From NCBI GenBank assembly GCA_934446565.1, contig CAKSEO010000017.1, positions 1 through 51,613 on the forward strand: a stretch of DNA of 51,613 nt, in the 5' to 3' direction. Position 1 is the first letter of the stretch. The number at the start of each line of letters is the position of its first letter. The position numbers were made by a program, and so were the translations under genes. The notes under the pieces are model-generated. The model was not told where the DNA came from, did not search any database, and worked only from the letters and a program-made list of their open reading frames with translations. The DNA comes from an uncultured Oscillospiraceae bacterium (GTDB lineage Bacteria > Bacillota > Clostridia > Oscillospirales > Ruminococcaceae). Shown in pieces: positions 25,401 through 34,286 of this stretch.

Positions 25401-25749
25401 GACCTGCGCCGGCACTCTCGCGGAACTTGCCGTTTTCAATGTATCGCAGGTCGTCGCAATGAACCAGCGGCTTGAGGGAGCCTCCGGTAACTTTCATGAA
25501 CCGATCGTAATCGTAGCCCAGGTTATGCATAAAAAAGCTGCTCATGAACAGCAGACTAAGATCGTCGTCGTAATAACCGCCGATGCATCCCACCGAGTTG
25601 TTCTGCGACAGCGCACAACGGATAGACCCGCTGTTATTCGACAGCGAGTCGGCTTCTTGCCTTAAAAGCAGGATCTTTTCCGTGTATAGGTCGGAATAAA
25701 CAGGTTCCTCTGTTAAATTATGTATCCGATACAGCTGATCCGGCTGCAT
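22477..25749 (-). CDS. Soluble hybrid histidine kinase with PAS sensors and two receivers
   Basis: 1090 residues with no membrane segment. About 1-560 holds several PAS-like sensor units; PAS/PAC borders are visible at YRAKSKDGVYHWFREKAEV and ITNARKAEEDL. HisKA follows with His at about 589 (SNMSHDIRTPMN), HATPase with GTGLGMAITKNI, receiver 1 (VLVVDDDRN, LIIDWKKPEMDG) and receiver 2 (VLLVEDNELN, MIFMDIQMPVMNGYEA, KPID). There is no attached Hpt; a free Hpt protein is encoded upstream, so transfer through it is likely. The ATG at 25749 has GGAGG 8 bp upstream and an 18-bp-spaced promoter. The longer frame from 25857 would cross that promoter. Confidence 0.93.
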   Translation of the reverse strand: MQPDQLYRIHNLTEEPVYSDLYTEKILLLRQEADSLSNNSGSIRCALSQNNSVGCIGGYYDDDLSLLFMSSFFMHNLGYDYDRFMKVTGGSLKPLVHCDDLRYIENGKFRESAGAGLFRMVMSDGTPMYVRTFKTESFDSNGVPIWVMAVRIAWDAQNLDLVNNIYQSGVWYVDFYEDASVKRVTWSQKFRQLLGFSDPEEFPDDISAWESRIHPFDRSRVMECFYSAASDKSNNTKYEVEYRAKSKDGVYHWFREKAEVNRRMDGTPSRMTGVFINIDEERRTREENEKYTAIHHAYSKSNICEYYVDLQEDTFENLKVNDSLFQEYGGITSWDELVGVYVSMHVGEESRDTMRLLFSRDYIRSELKKIDGELSFECRAEYGGREYWVRNMVLPGDVDKSGMPRHAIVFLRDITNARKAEEDLHRLAKDNHDMDELLRGMVRLVKRFAVCDLHNNSYTLHNLDGTHLLKTSGTYDEMIEDISGQFKMLTDKKSLPYMLSAEHLRSHLRTETDIYNFEYCSNDEQLFKNMSAIPLEFADGELTRVLLIIQDVTQAKRNEREARAALKDAFLAANRANKAKEMFMSNMSHDIRTPMNAIIGMTAIAGANINDKDRVLDCLGKITKSSRHLLSLINEVLDMSRIENGGISIMQEEFRLPDLVDDLLTIMKPGIEEHHHELVVALSDVRHEAVTGDRLRIQQVLVNIMSNSVKYTPDGGRISLAISEKFFRGGKACYEFVVEDNGIGMSEEFQKVIFEPFTREDDERTGKIPGTGLGMAITKNIVEMMNGEVKVKSAPGEGSRFTVSIILNTQNGENESAEELADLPVLVVDDDRNCCEGAVEILREIGMDGEWVLSGREAIERTVKRHKEQNDYFALIIDWKKPEMDGVETTREIRRLVGRNVPIIVFTAYDCSEVEKEAREAGADAFITKPLFRSRLTALFKGLVGSDSKKHDQDDDGIGELEQTDYSGRRVLLVEDNELNREIAGEIISMTGAAVETAENGKAAVDILAEKGADDYDMIFMDIQMPVMNGYEAAREIRKLPGCGEIPIVAMTANAFAEDVLLAKNAGMNEHISKPIDMKKLCEILKKWIR

Positions 25750-25815
25750 GCTCTCAACCTCCGATTTAAATTTGTAAAGTATCTTCCTGTACTTCGTCTG
25801 TTTCAAATTGGTACA

Positions 25816-25845
25816 ATTATACCATATCCCGTTTTTTATTGTCAA
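25816..25845 (-). promoter_or_regulatory. Promoter of the soluble hybrid kinase gene
   Basis: TTGACA (25840-25845) and TATAAT (25816-25821) on the minus strand, 18-bp spacer, about 67 bp before the start. Confidence 0.85.
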
Positions 25846-25977
25846 TATTGGAATCATTAAAATTGCATTAAGGAATTAAAGGACAGCCGTCAAACTAACC
25901 GCCGCAACGTCGCTGCTGTGTGCCGCATACCATAAAAAGCATAGTGGCTATGCTAAAAATACATTAATATTATCAGG

Positions 25978-26045
25978 CCGTCGAAAAAGTCACTAAAGTG
26001 ACTTTTCCGACGGTCTGAACTCCCGGAACACTAACGTACCGGGAG
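25978..26045. repeat. Intergenic palindromic repeat, right-end module with hairpin (copy 4)
   Basis: A 36-bp near-perfect palindrome (CCGTCGAAAAAGTCAC / GTGACTTTTCCGACGG, 25978-26013) resembles the right-end module of copy 2 (GACTTTTTCGACGGTCT). It is followed by a different hairpin (CTCCCGG / CCGGGAG, 26020-26045). The second hairpin may terminate transcription of the Hpt gene. Otherwise 25858-26069 is empty. Confidence 0.7.
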
Positions 26046-26069
26046 GGGTTTTCTATGCGTTTTAGAGTA

Positions 26070-26426
26070 TCACTGAGCGTCACGGAAGCTTGTGATCGCA
26101 TTGACGGTCATACCGTAGCTTTCCTCTATCCTTGCGAAAAGGACATCCGCTCCGTCGGTGCTACCGGCTCTCAGCAGCTCAGTCAGCTCGGAACTGAACT
26201 CGTAGAGCTTGTCAAATCCGAGGTTCACACACACGCCCTTGAGCGTGTGCGCCGCGCGGAAAGCGTCCTGGATACGGTTCTCGGCAAGCGCGATTTTCAG
26301 GTCGTTGAAGCTCGGGTCGTTCAGAAATTTGACGGCTACTCTGGCGATTATCGCCTCGCTGCCAAGGCGGCGGAGAACGCCGTCAAAATCGGAGCCCATG
26401 TTCTCGTAACATCCTCTAATAGTCAT
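26070..26426 (-). CDS. Free-standing Hpt phosphotransfer protein
   Basis: 118 residues, all helical. The phospho-acceptor motif AAHTLKGVCVNLGF (His at about 60) is the Hpt signature, preceded by the usual DFDGVLRRLGSEAIIARVAVKF helix. It would pass phosphate between kinase receivers and a response regulator. It lies 38 bp after the GGDEF-REC-HD-GYP gene with AAGGAG before the ATG, so they share a transcript. The hybrid kinase downstream (own promoter) lacks an Hpt domain, which makes this protein its likely relay partner. Confidence 0.93.
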   Translation of the reverse strand: MTIRGCYENMGSDFDGVLRRLGSEAIIARVAVKFLNDPSFNDLKIALAENRIQDAFRAAHTLKGVCVNLGFDKLYEFSSELTELLRAGSTDGADVLFARIEESYGMTVNAITSFRDAQ

Positions 26427-26463
26427 AATTATCTCCTTGTGAATGAATTTTGATTATATAATA

Positions 26464-28368
26464 TCAGGTATCGAACTTCGTCTTGATATCCTGATTGATG
26501 TCAATCAGGCAGTCGAGCAGCAGCGGGTTGAACTGACCGCATTCGCCGTTAAATATCATCTTCAGAGCTGTTTCGTGCGGGAGCGCCTTCTTATACACGC
26601 GCTCGCTTACCAGCGCGTCGTAAACGTCCGCAATAGACACGAGCTGCGCGGATATCGGTATCTCGTCGCCTTTCAGTCCGTCCGGGTACCCTCTGCCGTC
26701 CCAGCGCTCGTGGTGCCAGCGGCATATTTCGTGGGCTATCTTGATGAGCTCCTCGTTCTGGTACTGCTCCAGACTTTCTATCATCTGAGCGCCGATGACC
26801 GTATGGGTCTTCATTATCTCGAACTCCTCGGGAGTGAGCCTGCCCGGTTTGTTCAGTATCTTGTCGTCAATGCCTATCTTTCCGATGTCGTGGAGCGCCG
26901 ACGCCGTAGGTATGAGCATTTTTTCAGTATTCGTGATGGCGTACTTGTCGGTCTTTTTAACGAGCTGGTCCAGCAGCATTTCGGTCAGCGTGCGGATATG
27001 AACTACATGCAGTCCGCTTTCTCCGTTGCGGAACTCGACTATCTGGCTGAGTATGCCGATCATCATGCTATTGTTCTTTTCTTTCTCGTTGATCTGGTCT
27101 GTGACCAGTTTAACGAGCCTGCGCTGCTTGGAGTACAGCTTGATAGTGTTGAACACGCGATGGTGAACGACTTTCGCGTCGAACGGTCTGCTGATATAAT
27201 CCGAAACTCCCATTTCGTACGCCTCGCATACCGACGAATCGGAATTGTCGCTGGATATCATGATGACCGGGATATCCTCGATGAGATGGTCGGAATTCAT
27301 CACACGCAGCACTTCGAAACCGCTTATTCCCGGCATCACTATATCAAGGAGCACGATAGATATCGCGGTACCGTATTCTTCCAGTATAGACAGGCACTCC
27401 TCGCCGCTCGCCGCCTCCATGATGTTGAACTCGTCCTTCAGCATGGACGAGAGTATGTCTCGGTTGAACTCGGAATCGTCAACGATGAGCACGTTCAGCT
27501 TGGCGGAATCGTCTGCCGTGAGCTTGCTGTCGTCCGTGACCACAGTGTTCTTGCGGTTCTTCGCAATGTACATGTTCTTGTCTGCGCGGGTGACTGCATT
27601 TGTAAGGGGCTCCCTGACCGCGAGCACTCCGCCGATGCTGACCGACAGCTTCAGCCCGGAATATCCAGGGATATCCGCCTTATAGATACAGCGCTTTATG
27701 TACCTGAGCTGCTGTGTGAACCGGTCGTCCGTTATTCCGGGCATTATCAGCAGGAATTCATCCCCGCCGTAACGAACCAGGATATCAGTCGCACGGATAC
27801 ATCTGCGGATAGTGTCCACCACCGTCCTCAGCACCGCGTCACCGGCGTCGTGACCGCAGGTGTCATTATACAGTTTGAAATCGTCGAGGTCTATCATTAC
27901 AACTCCGGCGGATATCTCTGCGTTTTTCAGGTATTCTTCATAGTACCGGCGGTTTAACGAACCGGTAAGCGCGTCAAGATATATTTCGGAGTTGTTCTTT
28001 GCAAGGCGCTCCGCAAGCTCCTCGTGACCGTTAAGGAACACCAGCGAATCCCCCGATATCTTCTTGACTATCTCGATGACGCTGGGTTTGCCGTCAACCT
28101 CAGCATAATGCGCGATAACCTGATAAATATCAGAGCCGATGAATTCCAGCTTAGATATCTGTTTCTTCTGGGAAAGCGCCATCATTGCAACGCTTACCGC
28201 ACAGCTCACGCCTCTGCCGCTCACCTCTACCCTGGGTTCAACGCTGTCATCACCCGTCTGCCTGAGGTCATCCTCATTCAGCAGCTCGACAAACGGGAAT
28301 ATTCTCCGCAACGCATTCATTTCTTCCTGCGCCTGCTGCATCGTCAGTTTCTCTTCTGAATTCATCAA
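26464..28368 (-). CDS. GGDEF-REC-HD-GYP cyclic-di-GMP response regulator
   Basis: 634 residues. About 1-125 is an uncharacterized sensor-like domain. The GGDEF domain follows (about 130-275) with intact active site GGDEF at 201-205 and a product-inhibition I-site RATD at 192-195. The receiver spans about 292-410, with the acidic pair in LIVDDSE and phospho-acceptor Asp342 (LLDIVMPG). The HD-GYP domain (about 440-630) has HD at 493-494 and HHERWDGRGYPDGLKGDEIP at 552-571. Synthesis and hydrolysis modules for cyclic-di-GMP both look competent, with the receiver placed to switch between them. The start is TTG 28368 (8 bp after AGGAG) or ATG 28365. It precedes the Hpt gene in an operon. Confidence 0.95.
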   Translation of the reverse strand: MMNSEEKLTMQQAQEEMNALRRIFPFVELLNEDDLRQTGDDSVEPRVEVSGRGVSCAVSVAMMALSQKKQISKLEFIGSDIYQVIAHYAEVDGKPSVIEIVKKISGDSLVFLNGHEELAERLAKNNSEIYLDALTGSLNRRYYEEYLKNAEISAGVVMIDLDDFKLYNDTCGHDAGDAVLRTVVDTIRRCIRATDILVRYGGDEFLLIMPGITDDRFTQQLRYIKRCIYKADIPGYSGLKLSVSIGGVLAVREPLTNAVTRADKNMYIAKNRKNTVVTDDSKLTADDSAKLNVLIVDDSEFNRDILSSMLKDEFNIMEAASGEECLSILEEYGTAISIVLLDIVMPGISGFEVLRVMNSDHLIEDIPVIMISSDNSDSSVCEAYEMGVSDYISRPFDAKVVHHRVFNTIKLYSKQRRLVKLVTDQINEKEKNNSMMIGILSQIVEFRNGESGLHVVHIRTLTEMLLDQLVKKTDKYAITNTEKMLIPTASALHDIGKIGIDDKILNKPGRLTPEEFEIMKTHTVIGAQMIESLEQYQNEELIKIAHEICRWHHERWDGRGYPDGLKGDEIPISAQLVSIADVYDALVSERVYKKALPHETALKMIFNGECGQFNPLLLDCLIDINQDIKTKFDT

Positions 28369-28426
28369 TTTAATTGCTCCTATCGGACCGATCGGTCATT
28401 TATTTATGTGAATCGTACTTGCCGGT

Positions 28427-30794
28427 CTACTTTGGATTCTTGCGGTTCCACCATTCGGTGAGGACCTTCTGCGCCGCGTCAAGGTCGTAGTCCTCGACTG
28501 CGGCGGTAAGCCGCTTGAGGTACGCCTTTTCGTCGTCGCCGAGCCTGCGGACCGACATCTTTTCGATAACGTCGTCGATACGCAGGGAATCCATCTCGTC
28601 AAGCGAATCCTGCATTTCCTGAAAGAGGTCGTTCTCCTCCTTGGTCGCCGGTGTCATGAGCGTGCTGAACTGTGCCGTACCGCCGCACTGGCGTGCCGCC
28701 GGCTCATCGTAATATGCAGTTTCAGGCATAACATCCGAGAAGTACTTGCCCATTTCCTGCTTGAGCCTCAGGTATTCTATAAGCATTGCGTTCGTGTGGC
28801 GGCTGATATAGTCGAGGTCGTTCTTGTTGCCCGCCTCCTCCAGACTTGCCGCAACGGAAGAAAGGTGATTTGCGCCTATCTGCTTCGCTGAACTTTTCAG
28901 CGAGTGGACTTCTATGGTGAAATTCTTTATATCGTTTGTTTTCCAGAGGGAGCGTATGCGCGCTTCCTTTTTGTCAATGGGCGGTAGAACTGATACATTA
29001 CATTGCGCAGCAGCGCCTTGTTGTTTATTAGCGCCAGCGCCGAGCCGGTATCCACTCCCTTTATCATCGGGAGCGCGTCGGTTTCCTAGACCTTGCGCGC
29101 TGCGGGCGACTGGTTGCTTATCGGAACGATCTTTTCCTCCGAGAGCCAGCGCCTTATCTTATTTATCATATCCCTGAGCTCGATTGGCTTTGCGATGAAG
29201 TCGTTGAGCCCCTCTTTCAGGAACATGTCGCGGGCGCCGCCGGAGACGTTCGCCGTGAGCGCTATTATAGGCACGTCCGCATAGGACGGAAACTGGCTCC
29301 TTATAATGTGCGTAGCCTCAATGCCGTCTATCTCCGGCATCATGTGATCCATGAACACGATATCGTAGCGGCAATTGCGCACCATGTCAATCGCCTCTTG
29401 TGCGCTGCCGGCGGTGTCCACCTGCATCCCAAGCGGCTCAATGACGCCCTTGGCGACAGACAGATTTATCATGTTGTCGTCAACGATGAGAATGTGAGCC
29501 TCCAGCGCAGTAAAGGAAAGCTCTGCGTCATCTGCGCTCTCATCGCGTGTGAATCCGTCGCACAGCCCCATCGCCGCAACATCGTTAACGAGCGACAGTG
29601 GCTCGTACTTCACCTCGACTATCGGCATATCGCCGGAATCGAGATTTGAATAATCGAGAATGTCATTTATGATCGTCAGCAGATGCCTGCCGGAGGACCG
29701 TATCTGATGCACGTACTCCTTTGCGTCCTGCGACATGTCCTTGTGCAGCGCCATCTCGGTCATCCCGAGGATAGCGTTGAGCGGAGTCCTCATCTCGTGG
29801 CTGACGTTTGCAAGAAAGTCGGAGCGGTGCTGCGCAGCCTTTGCAGCTGCGGCGTTGACCCTCTGGACCTCTGCGGATTTCTTCGCCATCTCAGAAAGTA
29901 TCCTGGCGAAATCACGTATGTAAACGGAGGCTCTTTCCGCCTCGTCGTTGCTGATTATCCTTACCCCCGCCATATCCGAGGAAATCAGATTCTCATCTCC
30001 GCCGATCATAGCGGCGACTCCGCAAATTTTCTCGTAGACCGGAGCCTCCATAAGCACCCATCCGCCAGAAAGTATGCCAACGACCTTGTCCGCGACCTTT
30101 GTTAAATCAGATTACGGATCATTATAAACAGTCGTTCCATGTTGACCGGCTTGAGCAGATAACCCTGCGGCTTCATCGAGATGACTTCCTGAACTTTATC
30201 CGCGTCCGAAACGCCGGTAAGGAATATTACCGGGATATCCTTCAGGCACAGGTCGGCACGTATCCACTTGAGGACCTCCGCGCCGCTCTCCATCGGCATC
30301 TGATAGTCAAGGAGGATAAGATCCACCGTCTTTGTCTGGAGGTATTTCTCGGCGATCTTTCCGTTCGCCATCGCCGTGACATTGTAGAACTTCTCCTCCA
30401 GCGCGGTTTTCAGTAGACGCAGCGTCGTCCACGACCATGATGTGCTTTCTGTCCGCCGGGTCTCCCTCCTCGCCGATAAGCACGATAGGCTCATGGCGGA
30501 GCTCCGCGGCACGCTTTGCCGCCTCCGACAGGAGTATCCGGGACTTTCTCGGGTCGTCCGGCTCGGAATATATCCAGTCGAACAGGTCTGGAGCCCTCAC
30601 CTGCGCCTGCTTGCAAACCTCGGAAGCCGCTATCATAACGAACGGAACATATCCGGGTCGTAGCACTCGACGTGGCGGATTATGTCCTCCGTAAAGCCGG
30701 AGGTGCTTATGCACTCGCAGCTTGGGTCTAGGTTCGCGAGTACGTTCTGGAGTTTCTGTTCATTTCTACAGTTTACCAGCATTTTAAAACTCAT
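28427..30794 (-). pseudogene. Decayed hybrid histidine kinase locus
   Basis: On the minus strand, pieces of a signalling protein appear in several frames. The ATG at 30794 (MSFKMLVNCRNEQKL) breaks after DPDMFRSL; the next frame carries FVMIAASEVCKQAQ to HIMVVDDA (receiver start). It shifts near 30415 to NVTAMANG and VDLILLDYQMP, ending RNLI-stop (30102). Then HisKA (FLANVSHEMRTPLNAILGM) is followed almost directly by a receiver (HILIVDDNMINL, IVFMDHMMPEIDG); the HATPase domain is missing. A TAG at 29083-29085 and a one-base frameshift near 28975 interrupt an Hpt domain (IEVHSLKSSAKQIGANHLS). It may originally have been two adjacent genes. At least three frameshifts, in-frame stops and a domain loss argue against sequencing error. 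Confidence 0.9.
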
Positions 30795-30836
30795 ATTACA
30801 AATTACCACCTTTTCAATTAAACGGAAAAGCTTATC

Positions 30837-30875
30837 AAAAAAACAAAAGTCTTACGTTCAGAAAAGGACGTCAGA
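30837..30875 (-). terminator. Leader terminator before the decayed kinase
   Basis: On the minus strand GTCTGACGT / ACGTAAGAC (one mismatch) is followed by TTTTGTTTTTTT. It lies between the promoter at 30906-30934 and the start codon at 30794, so it would attenuate transcription. Confidence 0.7.
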
Positions 30876-30905
30876 CTGTTTGGAATTTAAAATCTATACT
30901 CTTGA

Positions 30906-30934
30906 ATTATATCAGATTTATTAACGTATGTCAA
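30906..30934 (-). promoter_or_regulatory. Promoter of the decayed kinase locus
   Basis: TTGACA (30929-30934) and TATAAT (30906-30911) on the minus strand, 17-bp spacer. The rest of the 30795-31203 intergenic region is AT-rich; apart from the two promoters and the attenuator I see nothing in it. Confidence 0.88.
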
Positions 30935-31061
30935 TATATGCTGACGCAAATCAAGCGCTATTTTTTCGTTAAGCATTCATTTTTTTCCAACAGTCGCTGA
31001 ATATTAATAAATGTATTCATTTTAACGGCAACATAACTTGATATTTGGTACATTATTTCTA

Positions 31062-31091
31062 TTGACGTATATAAAACACTTGTGTTATAAT
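31062..31091 (+). promoter_or_regulatory. Promoter of the second decayed kinase
   Basis: TTGACG (31062-31067) and TATAAT (31086-31091), 18-bp spacer, diverging from the promoter at 30906-30934. Confidence 0.75.
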
Positions 31092-31203
31092 AATTTATAT
31101 GATATACTGCTTTAAAGCAATAAATTAACATAATAGTAATGTAATGGTTAGCCTGGGACATCTTACATTGCAAACAGTGTTCCAGACCCGAGAGGAATTC
31201 GAA

Positions 31204-32369
31204 ATGGATAAAGGCAGCCTGTTAGAAACGATACTGAACAGCTCAAATCAGATGATCCAGGTGAGCGACGCGGAAACCTACCAAATGCTGTATGCGAATA
31301 ACGCCACAATAAGATTCTCCGGCAGGGACGGAGCTTCGTACATGGGACAGCCCCGCTTTGGGGCTCGACTCCCCCTGCCCTTTCTGTCCACTGCGTGAAT
31401 TACATGCAGAAAGTCCCAGCGAGACGGAAGTCCGACCCCGCCGAAGCGGAGCGCTCCAATCACGCCAAGACCACGTTCCTCAACAGTATATCCCACGATA
31501 TCCGCACTCTGCTGAATGCGATAATCGGCTTTACTGCTCTCGCTTCTTCCCACATCGACGACCCGGAGAGCGTCTCCGGATACCTCTCCAAAATAACCAC
31601 CTCCAGCAACCACCTGCTCTCCCTCATCAACGACGTGCCCGACATGAGCCACATCGAAAGCGGAAAGATAAACATTGAGGAAGCTCCTGCGCATCTCTCC
31701 GACCTGCTGAACTACCTGCGCATGATAATCCTGCCGAACGTTTCTTCAAATCAGTTCGACCTGTTCATCGACACGCAGAACGTTACCAGCGAAAACATCA
31801 TCACCGATAAGCTGCGCCTTAATCAGGTGCTGCTGAATATCCTGACCAACGCGATAAAGTACACCGACTCCGGCAGGATAGACATAACGCCAGGTACGTC
31901 CCATGCCCGGGACAACTGCGTTGAACTGCGGTTCTCCGTAAAGGACACCGGTCAGGGAATACGCGACGAGGACCGATACAAGCTGTTCAGCATGTACAGC
32001 CGTCTGGACGAAAAGAAGAACAACGGCAGGGAGGGCACCGGTATCGGACTTGCGATATGCAAGTATTTTGTTGACCGCATGGCGGGCAGCATCACAGTAA
32101 ACAGCACCTACGGAAATGGCAGCGAGTTTTCGTTCACCATACCGCAGAAAATCGCAGACAATATCCCGAACGAACCCCAAACCGGGATCAGTTTCCAATT
32201 CGCGATCAGCGGCGCCCGGATACTGCTGACCGACGACGGAGTTACCGGTGTGCGTGAGCGCCTGATGAGCATAGGCATGAACGACTGCATCATGAAGCCC
32301 ATCGACCCGGATAAGCTGTTTCAGACGATACGCAAGTACCTGCCCGAAAGCAAGACCATAGGAAAATAA
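31204..32369 (+). pseudogene. Second decayed hybrid histidine kinase
   Basis: An ATG at 31204 with AGAGGA upstream opens a PAS-like domain (MDKGSLLETILNSSNQMIQV) that frameshifts near 31360, where another frame keeps CPFCPLRELHAESP. The frame from 31395 carries HisKA (FLNSISHDIRTLLNAIIGFT, with Leu where Pro is usual) and a HATPase (NQVLLNILTNAIKYTDSG, GTGIGLAICKYFVD). The receiver is collapsed: ILLTDDGVTG is joined directly to MNDCIMKPIDPDKLF, losing the phosphorylation site. The kinase core could still be translated, but sensor and receiver are broken. Confidence 0.85.
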
Positions 32370-32430
32370 GCTGTGCCCCTCCGGAAAGCGAGGGACTTGC
32401 TAATGTGCAGAACAATAAGGAGATATATAA

Positions 32431-33552
32431 TTGAGAAATAAAAAAGACCCGGGCGCACTGACACCATCCCCGGCAATGTCTGTGATGGACGCTGTCCCGG
32501 TATTGTTCTTCGGCGCGTCCGCAGTGTTCGTCGCGCTGATTTTCAAGAGCGTACTTTTCTGTATTGGAGCTGCGCTGTGCGTCCTCGCTGGTCTGGGGAA
32601 GGTCGCATGGAAATTCATCAAAGCACTCAACGGGAAAGACATGCGGCTGCTGTTCATTCAGATGAGATGGCTGATGCCGGCGGGATTCCTGCTGATGATC
32701 ATCTCGCTGTTCGTTGACCACGCTGATTTTTCCGCAGTCTGGAAGAACATCACCGGATTTCCCTGCTGGATATTGTTTGCGGCAGGCTGCGCCGGAATGG
32801 CGGCAATGATAATATTCGCCATCACCGCCGACCCCGGAAACGCCCGCGTCAACTGGACGGAGCAGACGGTCAATGCAGTGGCGCAGCTGTTTTTCCTGCT
32901 CGGCGTAATAATAATCTGGTACTCCTCCGGCAGCTACAAGGCAGCCCCTGAAGCCGCAGAGTGCCTGTCCGGAACGGAAACCACCTCGGTCAGCGAAACG
33001 GACTTCGGACTGTTCTTCGACGGACCGGGCTCCGATTCTGCGCTGATTTTCTATCCCGGAGGAAAGGTGGATCACACCGCATACGCTCCGCTCATGCTGG
33101 AAATCGCAGAAAGCGGAATCGACTGCTTCCTGTGTGAAATGCCGTACGACCTCGCCGTTTTCGGGATAAACACCGCCGAAAAGGTGATGGAGAATTACAG
33201 CTACGACAAATGGTATGCAGGCGGTCACTCGCTGGGAGGAGCTATGGCTTCTGTTTTCGCCAAAGGCAGAACGGATATCTGCGGTCTGGTACTGCTTGGG
33301 GCATACCCTACCACGCAGCCGGACTGCCCTTCTCTGCTCGTTTACGGAAGCAATGACGGCGTTGTTGACCGCAACAAACTTGAAGCAGGTCTATCCTACG
33401 CCAATGCAGTTAACGCAGAAATACCAGGCGGAAATCACGCGTGGTTCGGCTGCTACGGAAGTCAATCCGGCGACAACGCGGCTGACATATCCCACGAAGA
33501 ACAGTGGAAATTGACAACAAATGCAGTATGCAATTTTGTGAACGCGACTTGA
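32431..33552 (+). CDS. Membrane-anchored alpha/beta hydrolase
   Basis: 373 residues. Four or five hydrophobic helices occupy about 20-175. A C-terminal alpha/beta hydrolase domain (about 190-373) has nucleophile elbow GGHSLGGAMAS, acid loop LVYGSNDGVVD and catalytic His in GGNHAWFGCYG, the features of the Abhydrolase_5 group. Position relative to the membrane and substrate are unknown; a lipase or esterase role is likely. The start is a TTG with AAGGAG 8 bp upstream and no suitable ATG nearby. It follows the second decayed kinase by 61 bp. Confidence 0.88.
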   Translation: MRNKKDPGALTPSPAMSVMDAVPVLFFGASAVFVALIFKSVLFCIGAALCVLAGLGKVAWKFIKALNGKDMRLLFIQMRWLMPAGFLLMIISLFVDHADFSAVWKNITGFPCWILFAAGCAGMAAMIIFAITADPGNARVNWTEQTVNAVAQLFFLLGVIIIWYSSGSYKAAPEAAECLSGTETTSVSETDFGLFFDGPGSDSALIFYPGGKVDHTAYAPLMLEIAESGIDCFLCEMPYDLAVFGINTAEKVMENYSYDKWYAGGHSLGGAMASVFAKGRTDICGLVLLGAYPTTQPDCPSLLVYGSNDGVVDRNKLEAGLSYANAVNAEIPGGNHAWFGCYGSQSGDNAADISHEEQWKLTTNAVCNFVNAT

Positions 33553-33712
33553 CGCGATGGCGGAGCTGCTATCCCCATTTCTGCTGAGGCGGGATATATC
33601 AGCGTCCTACAGATCGTCCAGGCATGGAGCAAAGTACGCTGATAGTGTACCATTTTACCGAATCATTGTGGTATAATTTTCATGTATTATGAATTTACCG
33701 CCATGAAAGGAA

Positions 33713-34162
33713 ATGTGCCTTTGTATGTCTGAACAGAGATCGACTAGAGAACTTCTTGAGGTTTTGAAGAACAAATCATCCTACTCGGAGGCACGCGAGG
33801 AGCTTGAAAAATCGCAATATTCGGTCAAGCTGTCGGAATATCTGCATGCAATCGCCGATGAACGCGGTATGAAGCAGTCTGATATAATGCGCCGCTCGGG
33901 ACTTAAAAAATCATACTTCTACCAACTTTTTGACGGAAAACGCGAAAACCCGTCGCGTGACACGCTGATACAGCTCAGCTTCGGTTTCAGATTCACGCTG
34001 GACGAAACGCAGGATTTCCTGAAACACCTTGGAGCAGCCATGCTGTACCCCAGGATTGCCCGTGACGGTGCCATCATATTTGCTATACAGCACAGCATGG
34101 ATATCATAGAATGCGACATCCTGCTTGCAGAGAATGGTGAAAAACCACTGATGAAAACATAA
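33713..34162 (+). CDS. Small HTH-type (XRE-like) protein, paralogue of the 45192 gene
   Basis: 149 residues. About 38-75 reads like an XRE-type helix-turn-helix (LHAIADERGMKQSDIMRRSG, then FYQLFDGKRENPSRDTLIQL). The C-terminal part (LDETQDFLKHLGAAMLYPRI) is shared with the protein at 45192-45581: SEYL, ER, YQ..G.R.P.R, LD.TQ and LY.R line up. Here the protein stands alone, without the kinase gene. Function unknown; transcription regulator or adaptor are both possible. The first ATG (33713) is very close to AAAGG, so ATG 33725 may be the true start. A TATAAT-like box lies at about 33672. Confidence 0.8.
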   Translation: MCLCMSEQRSTRELLEVLKNKSSYSEAREELEKSQYSVKLSEYLHAIADERGMKQSDIMRRSGLKKSYFYQLFDGKRENPSRDTLIQLSFGFRFTLDETQDFLKHLGAAMLYPRIARDGAIIFAIQHSMDIIECDILLAENGEKPLMKT

Positions 34163-34179
34163 TTATTCACCTGCCAACC

Positions 34180-34215
34180 GAAAACGCTGCCGACGATCCC
34201 GCCGACAGCGTTTTC
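34180..34215 (+). terminator. Terminator after the small HTH gene
   Basis: GAAAACGCTG / CAGCGTTTTC, 10-bp stem with a 16-nt loop, 18 bp after the stop. Confidence 0.7.
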
Positions 34216-34235
34216 AGTTATCCTGAATAAAACAA

Positions 34236-34259
34236 GTACCCCGCCAAATGGCGGGGTAC
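34236..34259. terminator. Terminator of the LRR/FN3 gene
   Basis: GTACCCCGCC / GGCGGGGTAC with a 4-nt loop. TTGTTTT follows on the minus strand and CTTTT on the plus strand, so it may act both ways. Confidence 0.85.
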
Positions 34260-34286
34260 CTTTTCTGTTAGGTCACTGAAAGACCG

